NCBI RefSeq assembly: GCF_005780185.1
Contig: NZ_VBUI01000006.1
Coordinates: forward strand, 109,447 to 173,446
Direction: 5' to 3'
DNA length: 64,000 nucleotides
From: Halomonas urmiana
GTDB lineage: Bacteria > Pseudomonadota > Gammaproteobacteria > Pseudomonadales > Halomonadaceae
Shown: piece by piece, positions 44,151 through 53,167 of the stretch
Position numbering within the stretch: position 1 is the first letter of the stretch
How the letters are laid out: every line of letters begins with the position of its first letter
The notes under the pieces: generated by a model
Seen by the model: only the letters and a program-made list of their open reading frames with translations
Databases searched by the model: none
What the model was told of the DNA's origin: nothing
Program-made: the position numbers and the translations under genes

Positions 44151-46783
44151 TATGGCGACTCGTCGGTGGGCTCAGTCGCCGACGGCGGCGAGAAGCGGCG
44201 GCCCTTCAGGCGCTCGATGGCGCCCTCGACATCGTCGATTAGCAACACCAGCAGGTCACCTTCGCTGGCCTCATCGAAGGCCCGGTCGACGGCCTGCTGC
44301 TCCTCCAGGACGAGCTCGACCCGGCAGCCCCCCATCGACTCGGCACCGTCGCGCAACAGGCCGGCGGCTTCGCCGATGGCACGACCGCGGGCGTCGGTCT
44401 CGTAGATGAAGACGACATCGTGCATCCGGGCGAGCAGCGTGCCCAGGCTGAACAGGTCTTCGTCGCGGCGATTGCCGGGAGCGCTGGCTACGCTGATGCG
44501 GCGTCGCGCCGGGATGCAGCTCACCAGCTCGCTGAGGGCCTCGAGTGCCGGCACGTTGTGTCCGTAGTCGATCAGCACCTTCATGCCGTCGGCGTCGATG
44601 AGGTTGGTGCGTCCGGGATTCTGGCCGGGGGTGGGATGAAAGGTCTGCAGGCCCATCTGGATATCGCCGATGGAGAGTCCCAGGGCATAGGCGGCCGCGC
44701 TGGCGGCCAGGGCATTGGCGAGATTGAAGCTGGCGTGCCCCTCGAAGGTGATCGGCACGTCCAACACCGGGATCACCTCGGCCTCGACATGGCCCTGACG
44801 CATCACGATGCGTTCGTTGTTCACGGTAAAGGCCACCCCATGATCGCGGACATGCTGACGGATGGGGCGTGAATCAGGGTCCAGGGTGAAGAAGATGATA
44901 TCGCCCCGGGCCCACTCCTGGCCGGCCAGCACCCGGGGGTCATCGGCATTGAGCACGGCCGTACCGCTCTTGCTCACGGCATCGATCACCACCGTCTTGC
45001 AGCGCGCCAGCTCGTCGAGGGTGTGGATGTCGTGCTCCCCCAGGTGGTCGCTGGCGATATTGAGCAGCACCCCGACGTCGCACTCGTCGAACCCCAGGCC
45101 ACGGCGCATGATGCCGCCGCGGGCCACTTCGAGCACGGCGTATTCGACCGTGGGTTCGCGCAGCACGATGGCCGCCGCCTGGGGGCCACTGTAGTCGCCG
45201 CGCATGATGACATGGTTGTCGATCTCGATGGCCCCGGTACAGGCCATGCCGACGTTGCGTCCCGCCTGGCGCAGCAGGTGCGAGAGCAGGCGCACCGTGG
45301 TCGTCTTGCCGTTGGTCCCGGTCACCGCCACGATGGGAATGCGGGCGTCGGACTCGCTGTCCGGGAACAGCATGTCGATCACATGCTGGCCGACATCGCG
45401 GCCGTGGCCGTGGGTGGGCGACAGGTGCATGCGAAAACCGGGCCCGGCATTGACCTCGACCACCGCGGCGGACTGCTCCTCCAGTGGCCGGGTCAGGGTC
45501 TCGGCCAGCAGGTCGATGCCGATGATGTCGAGCCCGACCAGGCGCGCGATCCGCTCCGCCGCATAGCGGACCTCCGGGTGGACGTCGTCGGTCACGTCCG
45601 TGGCCGTGCCGCCGGTGCTCAGGTTCGCCGTGGGCTTCAGATAGACGATCTCGCCCTTGGGAATCACGCTGTGCAGGGTCAGGTTCTGCTGGTCGATCAG
45701 CCGCTGGGACTGCTCGTCCAGCTGGATCTGCGTGAGCAGGTTCTCGTGCCCCACGCCGCGACGCGGGTCGTCGTTCTCCCGATCAACCAGTGCCTGCAGC
45801 GTGGCGACCCCATCGCCGATCACATGGGCCGGTCGCCGCCTGGCGGCGGCCACCAGCTTGCTGTCGATGACCAGCAGTCGATGATCCTCGCCTTTGATGT
45901 ATTGCTCGACGATCACCGAGGGATTGCGGTGGGCGGCGATGCCGAAGGCCTCGCGCAGGGCCTGGCCATCATCGATGTTAGTGCTCACGCCGCGGCCGTG
46001 GTTGCCGATCAACGGCTTCACCGCGACGGGGTAGCCGATGTCGCGCGCGGCGTCGAGGGCTTCATCGACGCAGGCGCAGACCCGGCCGTGGGGAACCGGA
46101 ATGCCGGCGTCACCGAGCACCTGCTTCGTCCAGGCCTTGTCGTCGGCGATGCCGTAGCCGATCAGATCCGTATGGCAGGTCACCGTCGCCTGGATCCGCT
46201 GCTGGCGGTGGCCGTGACCCAGCTGGATGTAGCTGTTCTCGTCACTCAAGCGGATGTGGGGGATGTCACGACGCTCGGCGGCCGCCACGATCGAGGCGGT
46301 GGAGGGGCCCAGCATGTGGGCGTCGCGTACCGCCTTGAGGCGGGCGATGATCGCCGGCATGTCGATCTCGTCTCCCTGGAACAGCCGGGTGACCAGCTCG
46401 ACGGCTTCGACCCCGGCCGCCAGGCCGCAGGCTTCGTCCCGGTAGCGGTAGACGACGTTGTAGATCCCGGGCTCGTAGCTATCGATGGTCTTGCCGTAGC
46501 CGACCGAGAAGCCGATCAGGTTCTGGAGTTCGATCGCTACATGCTCGACGACGTGACCGGCCCAGGTACCTCGCTCCAGACGCTCCACGAAGCCGCCGGG
46601 TCGGCCGACCGAGCAGCGGTGCTCTTGGAGGGTGGGCAGTAACCCGAGGAGGCGTTCGACGATGCCGGGGATGGTATCGCTCGGCCGCTCCTCGAGTTCG
46701 CCGATGTCCAGGCGCATGAGGATGGCCAGGTAGCGGCTGTAGTAGTTAGGGCCCCGCAGGGCCCGGTGTTCGAGGATATTCAT
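44150..46783 (-). CDS. cphA: Cyanophycin synthetase
   Basis: This 877-residue protein has the CphA order: an N-terminal domain, an ATP-grasp domain (DDKAWTKQVLGDAGIPVPHG, AVKPLIGNHGRGVS, VEVNAGPGFRMHL) and a C-terminal Mur-ligase-like domain with P-loop VTGTNGKTTTVRLL. It makes the storage polymer of an aspartate backbone with arginine side chains, without ribosomes, in the cytoplasm. The length matches cyanobacterial CphA (about 870). It overlaps cphB by 4 bp and abuts iadA. Confidence 0.96.
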   Translation of the reverse strand: MNILEHRALRGPNYYSRYLAILMRLDIGELEERPSDTIPGIVERLLGLLPTLQEHRCSVGRPGGFVERLERGTWAGHVVEHVAIELQNLIGFSVGYGKTIDSYEPGIYNVVYRYRDEACGLAAGVEAVELVTRLFQGDEIDMPAIIARLKAVRDAHMLGPSTASIVAAAERRDIPHIRLSDENSYIQLGHGHRQQRIQATVTCHTDLIGYGIADDKAWTKQVLGDAGIPVPHGRVCACVDEALDAARDIGYPVAVKPLIGNHGRGVSTNIDDGQALREAFGIAAHRNPSVIVEQYIKGEDHRLLVIDSKLVAAARRRPAHVIGDGVATLQALVDRENDDPRRGVGHENLLTQIQLDEQSQRLIDQQNLTLHSVIPKGEIVYLKPTANLSTGGTATDVTDDVHPEVRYAAERIARLVGLDIIGIDLLAETLTRPLEEQSAAVVEVNAGPGFRMHLSPTHGHGRDVGQHVIDMLFPDSESDARIPIVAVTGTNGKTTTVRLLSHLLRQAGRNVGMACTGAIEIDNHVIMRGDYSGPQAAAIVLREPTVEYAVLEVARGGIMRRGLGFDECDVGVLLNIASDHLGEHDIHTLDELARCKTVVIDAVSKSGTAVLNADDPRVLAGQEWARGDIIFFTLDPDSRPIRQHVRDHGVAFTVNNERIVMRQGHVEAEVIPVLDVPITFEGHASFNLANALAASAAAYALGLSIGDIQMGLQTFHPTPGQNPGRTNLIDADGMKVLIDYGHNVPALEALSELVSCIPARRRISVASAPGNRRDEDLFSLGTLLARMHDVVFIYETDARGRAIGEAAGLLRDGAESMGGCRVELVLEEQQAVDRAFDEASEGDLLVLLIDDVEGAIERLKGRRFSPPSATEPTDESP

Positions 46784-47628
46784 CGGTAAGCCTCCAGCAG
46801 GGCGTCGAGCTCCTCGGCAGCGAGATAGCGACGTGCCTCGATATCGAAGCCGTGACCGCTGACCAGCGCATGCAGGATCAGGTGCTCGATGGCCACCGCC
46901 TCCCCCATTGCCAGGTCGGCGATGTTCGAGCTCGCCAGGTCACGGCTATCGATGAGGATGACATGGCCCGGGCCGATGGCTTCGAGAACCCGATTCGCAT
47001 GAATGATCACTGCGGCATCCTCGCCCAGCCCCACGCCCAAGTGCTCCGGGTTAGTCGCCCCGACCTCCATCAGGCGCGTGAAGCGACCGCGCTCGAGGAA
47101 GTGGCTGTCGATGATCAAGCCTTCGACGAGGCCGAGGCCGAAGGTCATATTGACGGCGCCCTTGCGCAGGGCATCGGCGGCAGCGCCGTTGTAGATCATG
47201 GTGCCCGGCATAGCCGCCGCGCCGGCACTGGTTCCGGCCACTACTGCGCCCTCCTTCAAGCGGCGGCGGATGGCCGTCAGGGTCGCCGAGCCGCCCATCA
47301 CGTTGGTCAGGCGCAGCTGGTCACCGCCGGTGAAGAAGATGACGCCGCTCTGCTCGATCAGGCGGACGGTGTCGGCATCGGCCGCCTGGTGGCGGTCGCG
47401 GATGCTCAGGGAATGAACGTGGCTGGCGCCCAGGCGAGAGAAAGCCGCTTCGTAGTCGGGTAGTACCTCGTCGGGGATGCTGCTCGCCGTGGCGATGACG
47501 GCGACCTCGCCATAGCCCTCGGGTGCCAGGGCAAAGACCTGTCTCAGGATCTCGAGGTCGGAGGTCCTGTCCTCGGCGCCGCCGATGGCCACGATGCGGC
47601 CAGATGCCACGGGGTGTTGGGAAGCCAT
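46780..47628 (-). CDS. cphB: Cyanophycinase
   Basis: This 282-residue S51-family serine hydrolase has IGGAEDR near the N-terminus, FFTGGDQLRL and the nucleophile elbow AGTSAGAAAMPG, as in CphB. It cuts cyanophycin into beta-Asp-Arg dipeptides in the cytoplasm. It is the first gene of the cphB-cphA-iadA operon, so synthesis and breakdown enzymes come from one transcript. Confidence 0.95.
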   Translation of the reverse strand: MASQHPVASGRIVAIGGAEDRTSDLEILRQVFALAPEGYGEVAVIATASSIPDEVLPDYEAAFSRLGASHVHSLSIRDRHQAADADTVRLIEQSGVIFFTGGDQLRLTNVMGGSATLTAIRRRLKEGAVVAGTSAGAAAMPGTMIYNGAAADALRKGAVNMTFGLGLVEGLIIDSHFLERGRFTRLMEVGATNPEHLGVGLGEDAAVIIHANRVLEAIGPGHVILIDSRDLASSNIADLAMGEAVAIEHLILHALVSGHGFDIEARRYLAAEELDALLEAYR

Positions 47629-47938
47629 AAGCTGTTCGTCGCCCAGTGCCGCTTTAGAGCAAACGCAGACGCCATGTCCGCGTGAGTCACGTGCCGAATG
47701 GTAGGATGCTTGCCGCTTACGTTTTTACTTATACCTACGCTTTCACTTATAACAGGCATTTCGGCGCGGGGCACGTTCTCGCTGCCTGCCTCGTGTGCAA
47801 CGCTAAGGGGGACTCGATACCGCTGCCTGCCAGGAATCGCCACGGGCAGGCTCGAGCGTCCGATCCGTGGCAGGCCCGGTCGATGACAGGCGGGATCGTC
47901 GCCATGGACGGGATAACCATAACCATGAGGGGACAGCC
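47629..47938. other. cphB upstream intergenic region
   Basis: These 310 bp separate the divergent cphB and TauE/SafE genes. They contain an AT-rich island around 47700-47760 with an 18-bp-period direct repeat (annotated separately). No convincing gene is seen in the rest. Confidence 0.6.
47719..47753. promoter_or_regulatory. Direct repeat upstream of cphB, candidate operator
   Basis: ACGTTTTTACTTATA (47719-47733) and ACGCTTTCACTTATA (47737-47751) are 13 of 15 identical and start 18 bp apart. They lie in an AT-rich island unlike the GC-rich surroundings, about 90-120 bp from the cphB start. The protein that would bind is unknown; the spacing suggests two turns of helix less a few bases. Confidence 0.5.
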
Positions 47939-48700
47939 GTGGTGCTAGAGTCGCTCTCGCCGCTGCCGGGGGCCATCAACCTGTTGCTGGTGCTGCTGTC
48001 GGTCCTGACCTCGGCCTTCACGGCGGCGGTGGGCGTGGGCGGCGGCGTGCTGATGATCATGGCACTGGCCCAGGTGATGCCGGCCACGGCGCTGATCCCG
48101 GTGCACGGCATGGTCCAGCTGGGCTCCAATGTCGGCCGGACAGCAATGACCTGGCGCCACATTGATCGCGCCACCCTGCTGGCCTTCCTGCCCGGGGTGG
48201 CGCTGGGCGCCCTGGCCGCCGCCTGGCTGCTGGTACGCTTGCCAGCCGGGGTGCTGGAGCTGTGCATCGCCGCCTTCGTGCTCTTCACCTGCTGGGGGCC
48301 GGGGCTGCCCGGGCGCGCCCTGGGTCGCGTCGGCACCCTGATCGTCGGCGCGGTGACGACCCTGCTCTCCAGCCTGGTCGGCGCCAGCGGCCCGGTGGTG
48401 GCAGCCTTCATCAAGCAGCGCCAGGCGGGGCGGCTGGCCAAGGTGGCGACCTTCTCCGCCTGCATGGTGGCTCAGCACCTGACCAAGGCCTTCGTGTTCG
48501 GTGCCGCAGGCTTCGTCTTCCGCGACTGGCTGGCGCTGATGCTTTCGATGGTGGCGGCGGGCTTCGTCGGCACCTGGCTGGGGCTGCGGCTGCTGCATCG
48601 CCTCTCCGAGCGGCGCTTCGATGTCCTCTTCCGCTGGGCGCTGACGCTGCTCGCCCTGCGCCTGGCCTGGCTCGGCGCCCAGCGCCTGGGCCTGGGCTGA
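47939..48700 (+). CDS. TauE/SafE-family membrane permease
   Basis: This 253-residue protein has about eight hydrophobic helices and the family N-terminal pattern LTSAFTAAVGVGGGVLMIMALAQVMPATALIPVHGMVQLGSN. A second glycine-rich repeat is VGASGPVVAAFI. TauE/SafE proteins are thought to export sulfoacetate, sulfite or other organic anions; the substrate here is unknown. The start is GTG 47939 (or GTG 47942), supported by GAGGGG 6 bp upstream. It is divergent from the cyanophycin operon. Confidence 0.85.
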   Translation: MVLESLSPLPGAINLLLVLLSVLTSAFTAAVGVGGGVLMIMALAQVMPATALIPVHGMVQLGSNVGRTAMTWRHIDRATLLAFLPGVALGALAAAWLLVRLPAGVLELCIAAFVLFTCWGPGLPGRALGRVGTLIVGAVTTLLSSLVGASGPVVAAFIKQRQAGRLAKVATFSACMVAQHLTKAFVFGAAGFVFRDWLALMLSMVAAGFVGTWLGLRLLHRLSERRFDVLFRWALTLLALRLAWLGAQRLGLG

Positions 48701-48863
48701 GTCGCGTCGTCGAAAAGGCCCGAGTCGGACTGGCGTGTCTTGTCCCATGACCTCGACGAACAGGTCGAAAAATCGTCGAAGAGTCTGATCTTTACCCTGT
48801 ACAGGACGCGGCGGCTAGCCATAATGTCTAGGTGTCACTGGAGCAACTTCGAGGGAACGCATC

Positions 48864-50267
48864 ATGGTGCCTATCACAACAACTATCCGGCGCCGTAGAG
48901 GGGTCATCTGCTCGCTGCTGGCCTGCCTGCTGCTGGTCTCCGGCCTCGCCCAGGCCGGCAATCCCCGTTATGCCGGCATCGTCATCGATGCCGATACCCA
49001 GGAGATTCTCTACGCGGAGAACGCCGACCGGCTGCGCTATCCCGCCTCGCTGACCAAGATGATGACGCTCTACCTGATGTTCGAGGCGCTCGAGGAGGGC
49101 AGGCTGAGCATGGGTCAGTCGCTGCCGGTCTCCGCCTACGCGGCCTCCAAGCCGGCCTCCAAGCTCTACGTCAAGGCCGGCTCCACCATTCCGGTGGAGA
49201 CGGCCATCGATGCGCTGGTGATCAAGTCGGCCAACGACGTGGCCGTGGTGGTGGCCGAGGCCCTGGGCGGCAGCGATGCGCATTTCGCGAAGATGATGAC
49301 CGACAAGGCCCGCGAGCTCGGCATGCAGGATACCGTCTTCCGTAATCCCAACGGCCTGCCCGATGCCGGCCAGGTCACGACCGCACGCGACATGGCGGTG
49401 CTCTCGCGCCACCTGATGCGCGACTTCCCCCAGTACTACCCGCGCTTCTCGCGGACGAGCTTCACCTGGCGGGGCAAGACCATCACCGGCCATAATCGCC
49501 TGTTGAAGAGCTATCCCGGCGCCGACGGCCTCAAGACCGGCTTCATCCGCGCCTCAGGCTTCAACGTCGCCACCTCGGCGGTGCGCGGCGACCGCCGCCT
49601 GCTGACCGTGGTGATGGGCGGTTTCACCGCGGCCTCGCGGGATGCGCATACCGCCGACCTGCTGGATCGCGGCTTCATGCGTGCGTCGCTGGCCGATGGC
49701 CGCGGCTGGCTGGCCAGCGCGGACATCACCGGCGGCCGCCTCAGGCCCGGCGAGCCCCAGGCACCGGGGCAGCCGGTCGGTCACGACGTGCGCCTGGCGA
49801 GCCTCGATTCGGCGCCGCGCACGGCCGCCCCGGCGCGCAGCGAGGGCGCGGCCCCCGTCACGGCTGCGCCCTCGCTCGCCGCCGCGCCGCAGCCGGCCAC
49901 GCGGATCACCCGCGTCGAGCGTCCCGTCTCGGTTGAGGCGGCGGCCCCGGCCCAGGGTTCGGCCGAGGATCCCATTCGCGAGCTGATCGCCGATGGCGGC
50001 ACCGCGCCGGGTTCCCTCGCCCGGGGCCGCTGGGGCGTTCAGGTCGGCGCCTTCAGCGATGCCGGCCACGCCCGCAGCCTGGCCGCCCGGGCCGCCGACC
50101 GCCTGGCCAATGAGCTAACCAACGCCCGAGTCGCCGTGGGCAGCGCCGAGTCGGCCGGCGTCTACCGCGCCCGGCTGGTGGACATGAACGAGGGGCAGGC
50201 GCAAACCGCCTGCCGTCGCTTGGTGGCCCAGGGCATGGAGTGCATGGTAGTGCAGGCCAGCCTCTGA
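48864..50267 (+). CDS. D-alanyl-D-alanine carboxypeptidase with C-terminal SPOR domain
   Basis: The 467-residue penicillin-binding protein has a signal peptide (VICSLLACLLLVSGLAQA), the SxxK motif SLTK, SxN motif SAN and KTG motif LKTGF of class C type-5 enzymes. An Ala/Pro-rich linker (about residues 300-385) leads to a SPOR domain (GVQVGAFSDAGHARSLAARAA). It trims the fifth D-Ala of peptidoglycan stem peptides, and the SPOR part would bring it to denuded septal glycan. DacA-type enzymes of gammaproteobacteria usually end in a membrane-binding helix instead. GAGGGA precedes ATG 48864. Confidence 0.93.
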   Translation: MVPITTTIRRRRGVICSLLACLLLVSGLAQAGNPRYAGIVIDADTQEILYAENADRLRYPASLTKMMTLYLMFEALEEGRLSMGQSLPVSAYAASKPASKLYVKAGSTIPVETAIDALVIKSANDVAVVVAEALGGSDAHFAKMMTDKARELGMQDTVFRNPNGLPDAGQVTTARDMAVLSRHLMRDFPQYYPRFSRTSFTWRGKTITGHNRLLKSYPGADGLKTGFIRASGFNVATSAVRGDRRLLTVVMGGFTAASRDAHTADLLDRGFMRASLADGRGWLASADITGGRLRPGEPQAPGQPVGHDVRLASLDSAPRTAAPARSEGAAPVTAAPSLAAAPQPATRITRVERPVSVEAAAPAQGSAEDPIRELIADGGTAPGSLARGRWGVQVGAFSDAGHARSLAARAADRLANELTNARVAVGSAESAGVYRARLVDMNEGQAQTACRRLVAQGMECMVVQASL

Positions 50268-50312
50268 GCCCTTGCCCCCGCCCGCGCCACCGACTAGCCT
50301 GACCTCTCTAAC

Positions 50313-50340
50313 ACCCCGCCGACCTCCAGGCCGGCGGGGT
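50313..50340 (+). terminator. Rho-independent terminator after the carboxypeptidase gene
   Basis: ACCCCGCCG and CGGCGGGGT form a 9-bp stem with an 11-base loop, followed by GGTTGTTTT. Confidence 0.8.
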
Positions 50341-50375
50341 GGTTGTTTTCGTCGCCGCCAGGGAGGGCCGTCGGC

Positions 50376-51266
50376 ATGTCATCGACCTACTCGTCATCGA
50401 CCTTCAAGGGAATCGGCTTCATGTGCCTGGGCGTGTTCTGCCTGGCACTGGGCGATGCCATCACCAAGTGGTTGGGCGAGGTGCACTCCCCGCTGCAGAT
50501 CATCTTCTTTCGCACCCTGGTGTCGCTGCCGCTGATCGCCCTGATTGCGCGCTTCAATGGCGGCCTGCGGACCCTGTCGACTCGGCGTCCCGGGGTGCAC
50601 CTGCTGCGCGGCCTGATCTTCAGCGGCACCATGATCTGTTTCATGTGGGGCCTCACCCTGCTGCCCCTGGCCGAGACCACCGCCATCGCCTTCGCTGCGC
50701 CGCTCTTCGTCACCATCCTGTCGGTGCCGCTGCTCGGTGAGCGGGTCGACGGGCCGACGCTCGTCGCCACGCTGCTGGGCTTTGTCGGCGTGCTGGTGGT
50801 GATACGTCCGGGAGGCGCGAGCTTCCAGCCCGGCGCCCTGGTGGTGGTCGGCGCGGCGGTGTTCTATGCCCTGACCATGCTGACCGCGCGGCGCTACGGT
50901 GATCGCGAGCACCTCTGGGCGATGGTCTTCTACACCACCCTGGTGCCCCTTGTGGTCTCGGCGACGACGCTGCCCTGGGTGTGGCAGACGCCGGCGCCAC
51001 TGCACTGGCCGGCCTTCCTGGTGGCGGGCGTGCTCGGCGTGGGCGCCATGACCGGCCTGACCCTGGCGTTTCGCTACGCGCCGGCGGCGTTGGTCGCCCC
51101 CTTCGACTACACGGCCCTGCTGTGGGCCGTGGGCCTGGGCTGGTGGTTCTGGGACGAGGTGCCGGATCTATGGGTCTTCGTCGGCGGCACCCTGATCATC
51201 GCCAGCGGCCTGGCGATCGCCCACCACGAGCGGCGCACCACCTTGAAGCGCCGGCCTACGGCCTGA
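50376..51266 (+). CDS. EamA/DMT-superfamily transporter
   Basis: This 296-residue protein has ten hydrophobic helices in two EamA repeats: one near IGFMCLGVFCLALGDAITKWLG, the other near ALVVVGAAVFYALTMLTARR. PLFVTILSVPLLGERV at the end of the first repeat is typical. These carriers export metabolites or amino acids; the substrate is unknown. ATG 50376 follows AGGGAGG; an in-frame start 33 bp upstream lies inside the terminator tail. Confidence 0.88.
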   Translation: MSSTYSSSTFKGIGFMCLGVFCLALGDAITKWLGEVHSPLQIIFFRTLVSLPLIALIARFNGGLRTLSTRRPGVHLLRGLIFSGTMICFMWGLTLLPLAETTAIAFAAPLFVTILSVPLLGERVDGPTLVATLLGFVGVLVVIRPGGASFQPGALVVVGAAVFYALTMLTARRYGDREHLWAMVFYTTLVPLVVSATTLPWVWQTPAPLHWPAFLVAGVLGVGAMTGLTLAFRYAPAALVAPFDYTALLWAVGLGWWFWDEVPDLWVFVGGTLIIASGLAIAHHERRTTLKRRPTA

Positions 51267-51380
51267 AGCTCGCGCCGCCAGGCGGGAACCGGCGTCAGCA
51301 TGACTCGCCGGCGGCCTGCCGGTCCGTCCGGGCCAGGGGGACCAGGCCGTGCTCTGCGTGTCCGATCCGGGCAGGGCCGA

Positions 51381-51959
51381 TCAGCGCGAGGCCGGCTCCT
51401 CGGGGATGCGCCGGTCGCCGTGCAGCATGCCCGCGATGAGGTTGTCGCGGCGCTGGCGACTCTCCCAGAGCGCGCCGAGCACGTGAAGCGGCACCAGCAC
51501 GAGGAGCGCATCGCTCATCAGCTCATGAGCCTCCTCGACCCACGCCACCCCCCAGAAGCGGTCGGTCTCCTCCATCATGAAGCCGGTCGCACCGAGCCCC
51601 AGCAGCAGGGCCAGCAGCGTCAGCATCATCACGGCCCCCAGCGGGGTATGGGTGATCCCCGGGAACGGCGGGGCCGCTGCGCGCCCCCTGCCAGTGGCGG
51701 TCGCCGGGCGCAGCGCCGCGCGCAGGCGCCCGGGCGTCGGCCAGAAGCTCGTCCAGCGGGCCGACCAGGGGCCAACGAAACCCCACAGGATCCTCACGCC
51801 GATCAGTGCCACCACGCCGTAGCCGATCCACTGATGCCAGCGCTCGCCCTCCTCGGTGAGAAACGCATTGACCGCGACGCCCGCTACCAGCGACCAGTGC
51901 ACGATGCGCACCAGCGGATCCCAGACGCGGACCCGCCGGCGACTCGCCTTGGCTCTCAT
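51381..51959 (-). CDS. Cytochrome b561-family membrane protein
   Basis: This 192-residue protein begins with VWDPLVRIVHWSLVAGVAVNAFL and has four helices with haem-b histidines (RIVHWS, WHQWIGYGVVALIGVRILWGFVGP, ITHTPLGAVMML, AHELMSDALLVLVPLHVLGAL). This matches Ni/Fe-hydrogenase b-type or diheme cytochrome b561 proteins, which move electrons between quinol and a periplasmic partner. It directly follows the PepSY gene, with 13 bp between. Confidence 0.87.
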   Translation of the reverse strand: MRAKASRRRVRVWDPLVRIVHWSLVAGVAVNAFLTEEGERWHQWIGYGVVALIGVRILWGFVGPWSARWTSFWPTPGRLRAALRPATATGRGRAAAPPFPGITHTPLGAVMMLTLLALLLGLGATGFMMEETDRFWGVAWVEEAHELMSDALLVLVPLHVLGALWESRQRRDNLIAGMLHGDRRIPEEPASR

Positions 51960-51972
51960 GACGCGGCCTCCC

Positions 51973-52251
51973 TCAGTCGATCTCCTGCTTGACGATGCTG
52001 CCGTCGACCGGGTTGAAGTAGATCTCGACGCGGCGTTCCTGATCGTCCCAGCCGTAGATCTCGTAGCAGTTGCCGTCGGTGGTCTTGAACGCCTTGATCT
52101 CGTAGCCCATGTCGGCGATCTGCTGCTGCATCGCCTCCTCGCTCATCCATTCCTCCTGAGGCGACTCGGTGCAGGTCGGCCCGGCGAGGGCCGTCAGGCT
52201 AACCGCCATCAGGCCAGGGACGAGGATGCCGGTAATCAGGGTGCGCTTCAT
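51973..52251 (-). CDS. PepSY-domain periplasmic protein
   Basis: The 92-residue protein has a signal peptide (LITGILVPGLMAVSLTALAG), two Cys (PTCTES and GNCYEI) and a PepSY-like C-terminus (YEIKAFKTTDGNCYEIYGWDDQERRVEIYFNPVDGSIVKQEID). PepSY proteins near cytochrome b561 genes are common; their role is uncertain. A GGAGG ribosome site supports ATG 52251. It forms a two-gene unit with the cytochrome. Confidence 0.82.
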   Translation of the reverse strand: MKRTLITGILVPGLMAVSLTALAGPTCTESPQEEWMSEEAMQQQIADMGYEIKAFKTTDGNCYEIYGWDDQERRVEIYFNPVDGSIVKQEID

Positions 52252-52405
52252 GTCAGAACCTCCAGAGTGTCGGTATCGAACGGCCACCCGGGCGGTGACC
52301 GAGGCTGTCCCCGGCCGCCGATGGCGGGAAGACCCTCGCATCATCGGACATCGAGCTTACGAGAGGCTTAACGGGCGAGCGGCCCACCGCCTGAGGCGCC
52401 TGCCG

Positions 52406-53068
52406 CTAGGCGGGATCCAGCGTCAGCAATAAGCGCTGTTGGCCTGCCGGCAGGTCCGGGCTTCGGTGCACCAGCCCGTGCGCCTCGTTGCCGATCCACC
52501 CGTTGCCCTTGAGCAGCGCCAGGTCACCGATCCCGAGTCGTTCCACGGCGCTCGGTTCGGTGACGATCTCCGGCTTCTCGGGCCGAGGTGCCCCCAGACC
52601 GTGGCGGTTCACCGCCCACTCGGGCAGCCACTCGCTGCCGGGGCCGTGGTAGGTCGTGACCAGGCGCACGGGCAGGTTGTCGCAGTGAAAGCGGGGACAC
52701 ATGGCGCTGTCCAGCCGGCGCAGGCGCAGGCCCACGGTATCGGTGTCGAACAGGTAGGCCATGGCGTCGGCCAGGGTCACGACATCCTCGATCAGGTCGC
52801 CGCAGCCGTCGGGCGCATGGAGGTGTTGCGAAAGCTCCGCGCGCAGTGCGTCCCCGGCGGGGCCGAGCCAGGCAAAGGAGAGCGCCCGCTCGCTCTGGAG
52901 CTGTGCCTTCACGCCGGCCTCGACCCCGTGGGCAAGCCGGCGCCGCATGATGGCGATGTTGATCTCCTCCTCGAAAATGCGGGGCAGGATGCTGATCTCC
53001 TCGCCCTCGGCATGGCGGAGAGTAGTGCGAGAGCGAGGGGAGGTCTGGCGGAGTGCACTCGACGGCAT
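52406..53068 (-). CDS. DUF1826 family protein
   Basis: This 220-residue protein matches DUF1826 in its pattern: the LRRLDSAMCPRFHCDNLPVRLVTTYHGPGSEWL segment with Cys and His, and a C-terminal GDLALLKGNGWIGNEAHGLVHRSP. It has no signal peptide. Members are Zur-controlled in several proteobacteria and may bind metal; activity is unknown. It is divergent from the zinc-starvation operon and shares the Zur box at 53098-53120. Confidence 0.85.
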   Translation of the reverse strand: MPSSALRQTSPRSRTTLRHAEGEEISILPRIFEEEINIAIMRRRLAHGVEAGVKAQLQSERALSFAWLGPAGDALRAELSQHLHAPDGCGDLIEDVVTLADAMAYLFDTDTVGLRLRRLDSAMCPRFHCDNLPVRLVTTYHGPGSEWLPEWAVNRHGLGAPRPEKPEIVTEPSAVERLGIGDLALLKGNGWIGNEAHGLVHRSPDLPAGQQRLLLTLDPA

Positions 53069-53097
53069 GGCGTGATCCCTACGGAGGCGGGGTTGAT

Positions 53098-53120
53098 GAA
53101 GTGTTATGTTATAACGTATC
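53098..53120. promoter_or_regulatory. Zur box between DUF1826 and the zinc-starvation operon
   Basis: This 23-bp palindrome, centred on TGTTATGTTATAAC, fits the gammaproteobacterial Zur consensus (GAAATGTTATA n TATAACATTTC) at most positions. Zur with zinc would repress both the DUF1826 gene and the operon starting at 53168. Confidence 0.85.
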
Positions 53121-53167
53121 TTTTCCTGCGCTTGAAGCCGAGCCAGCTCATCCGACCGGGAGAAACC

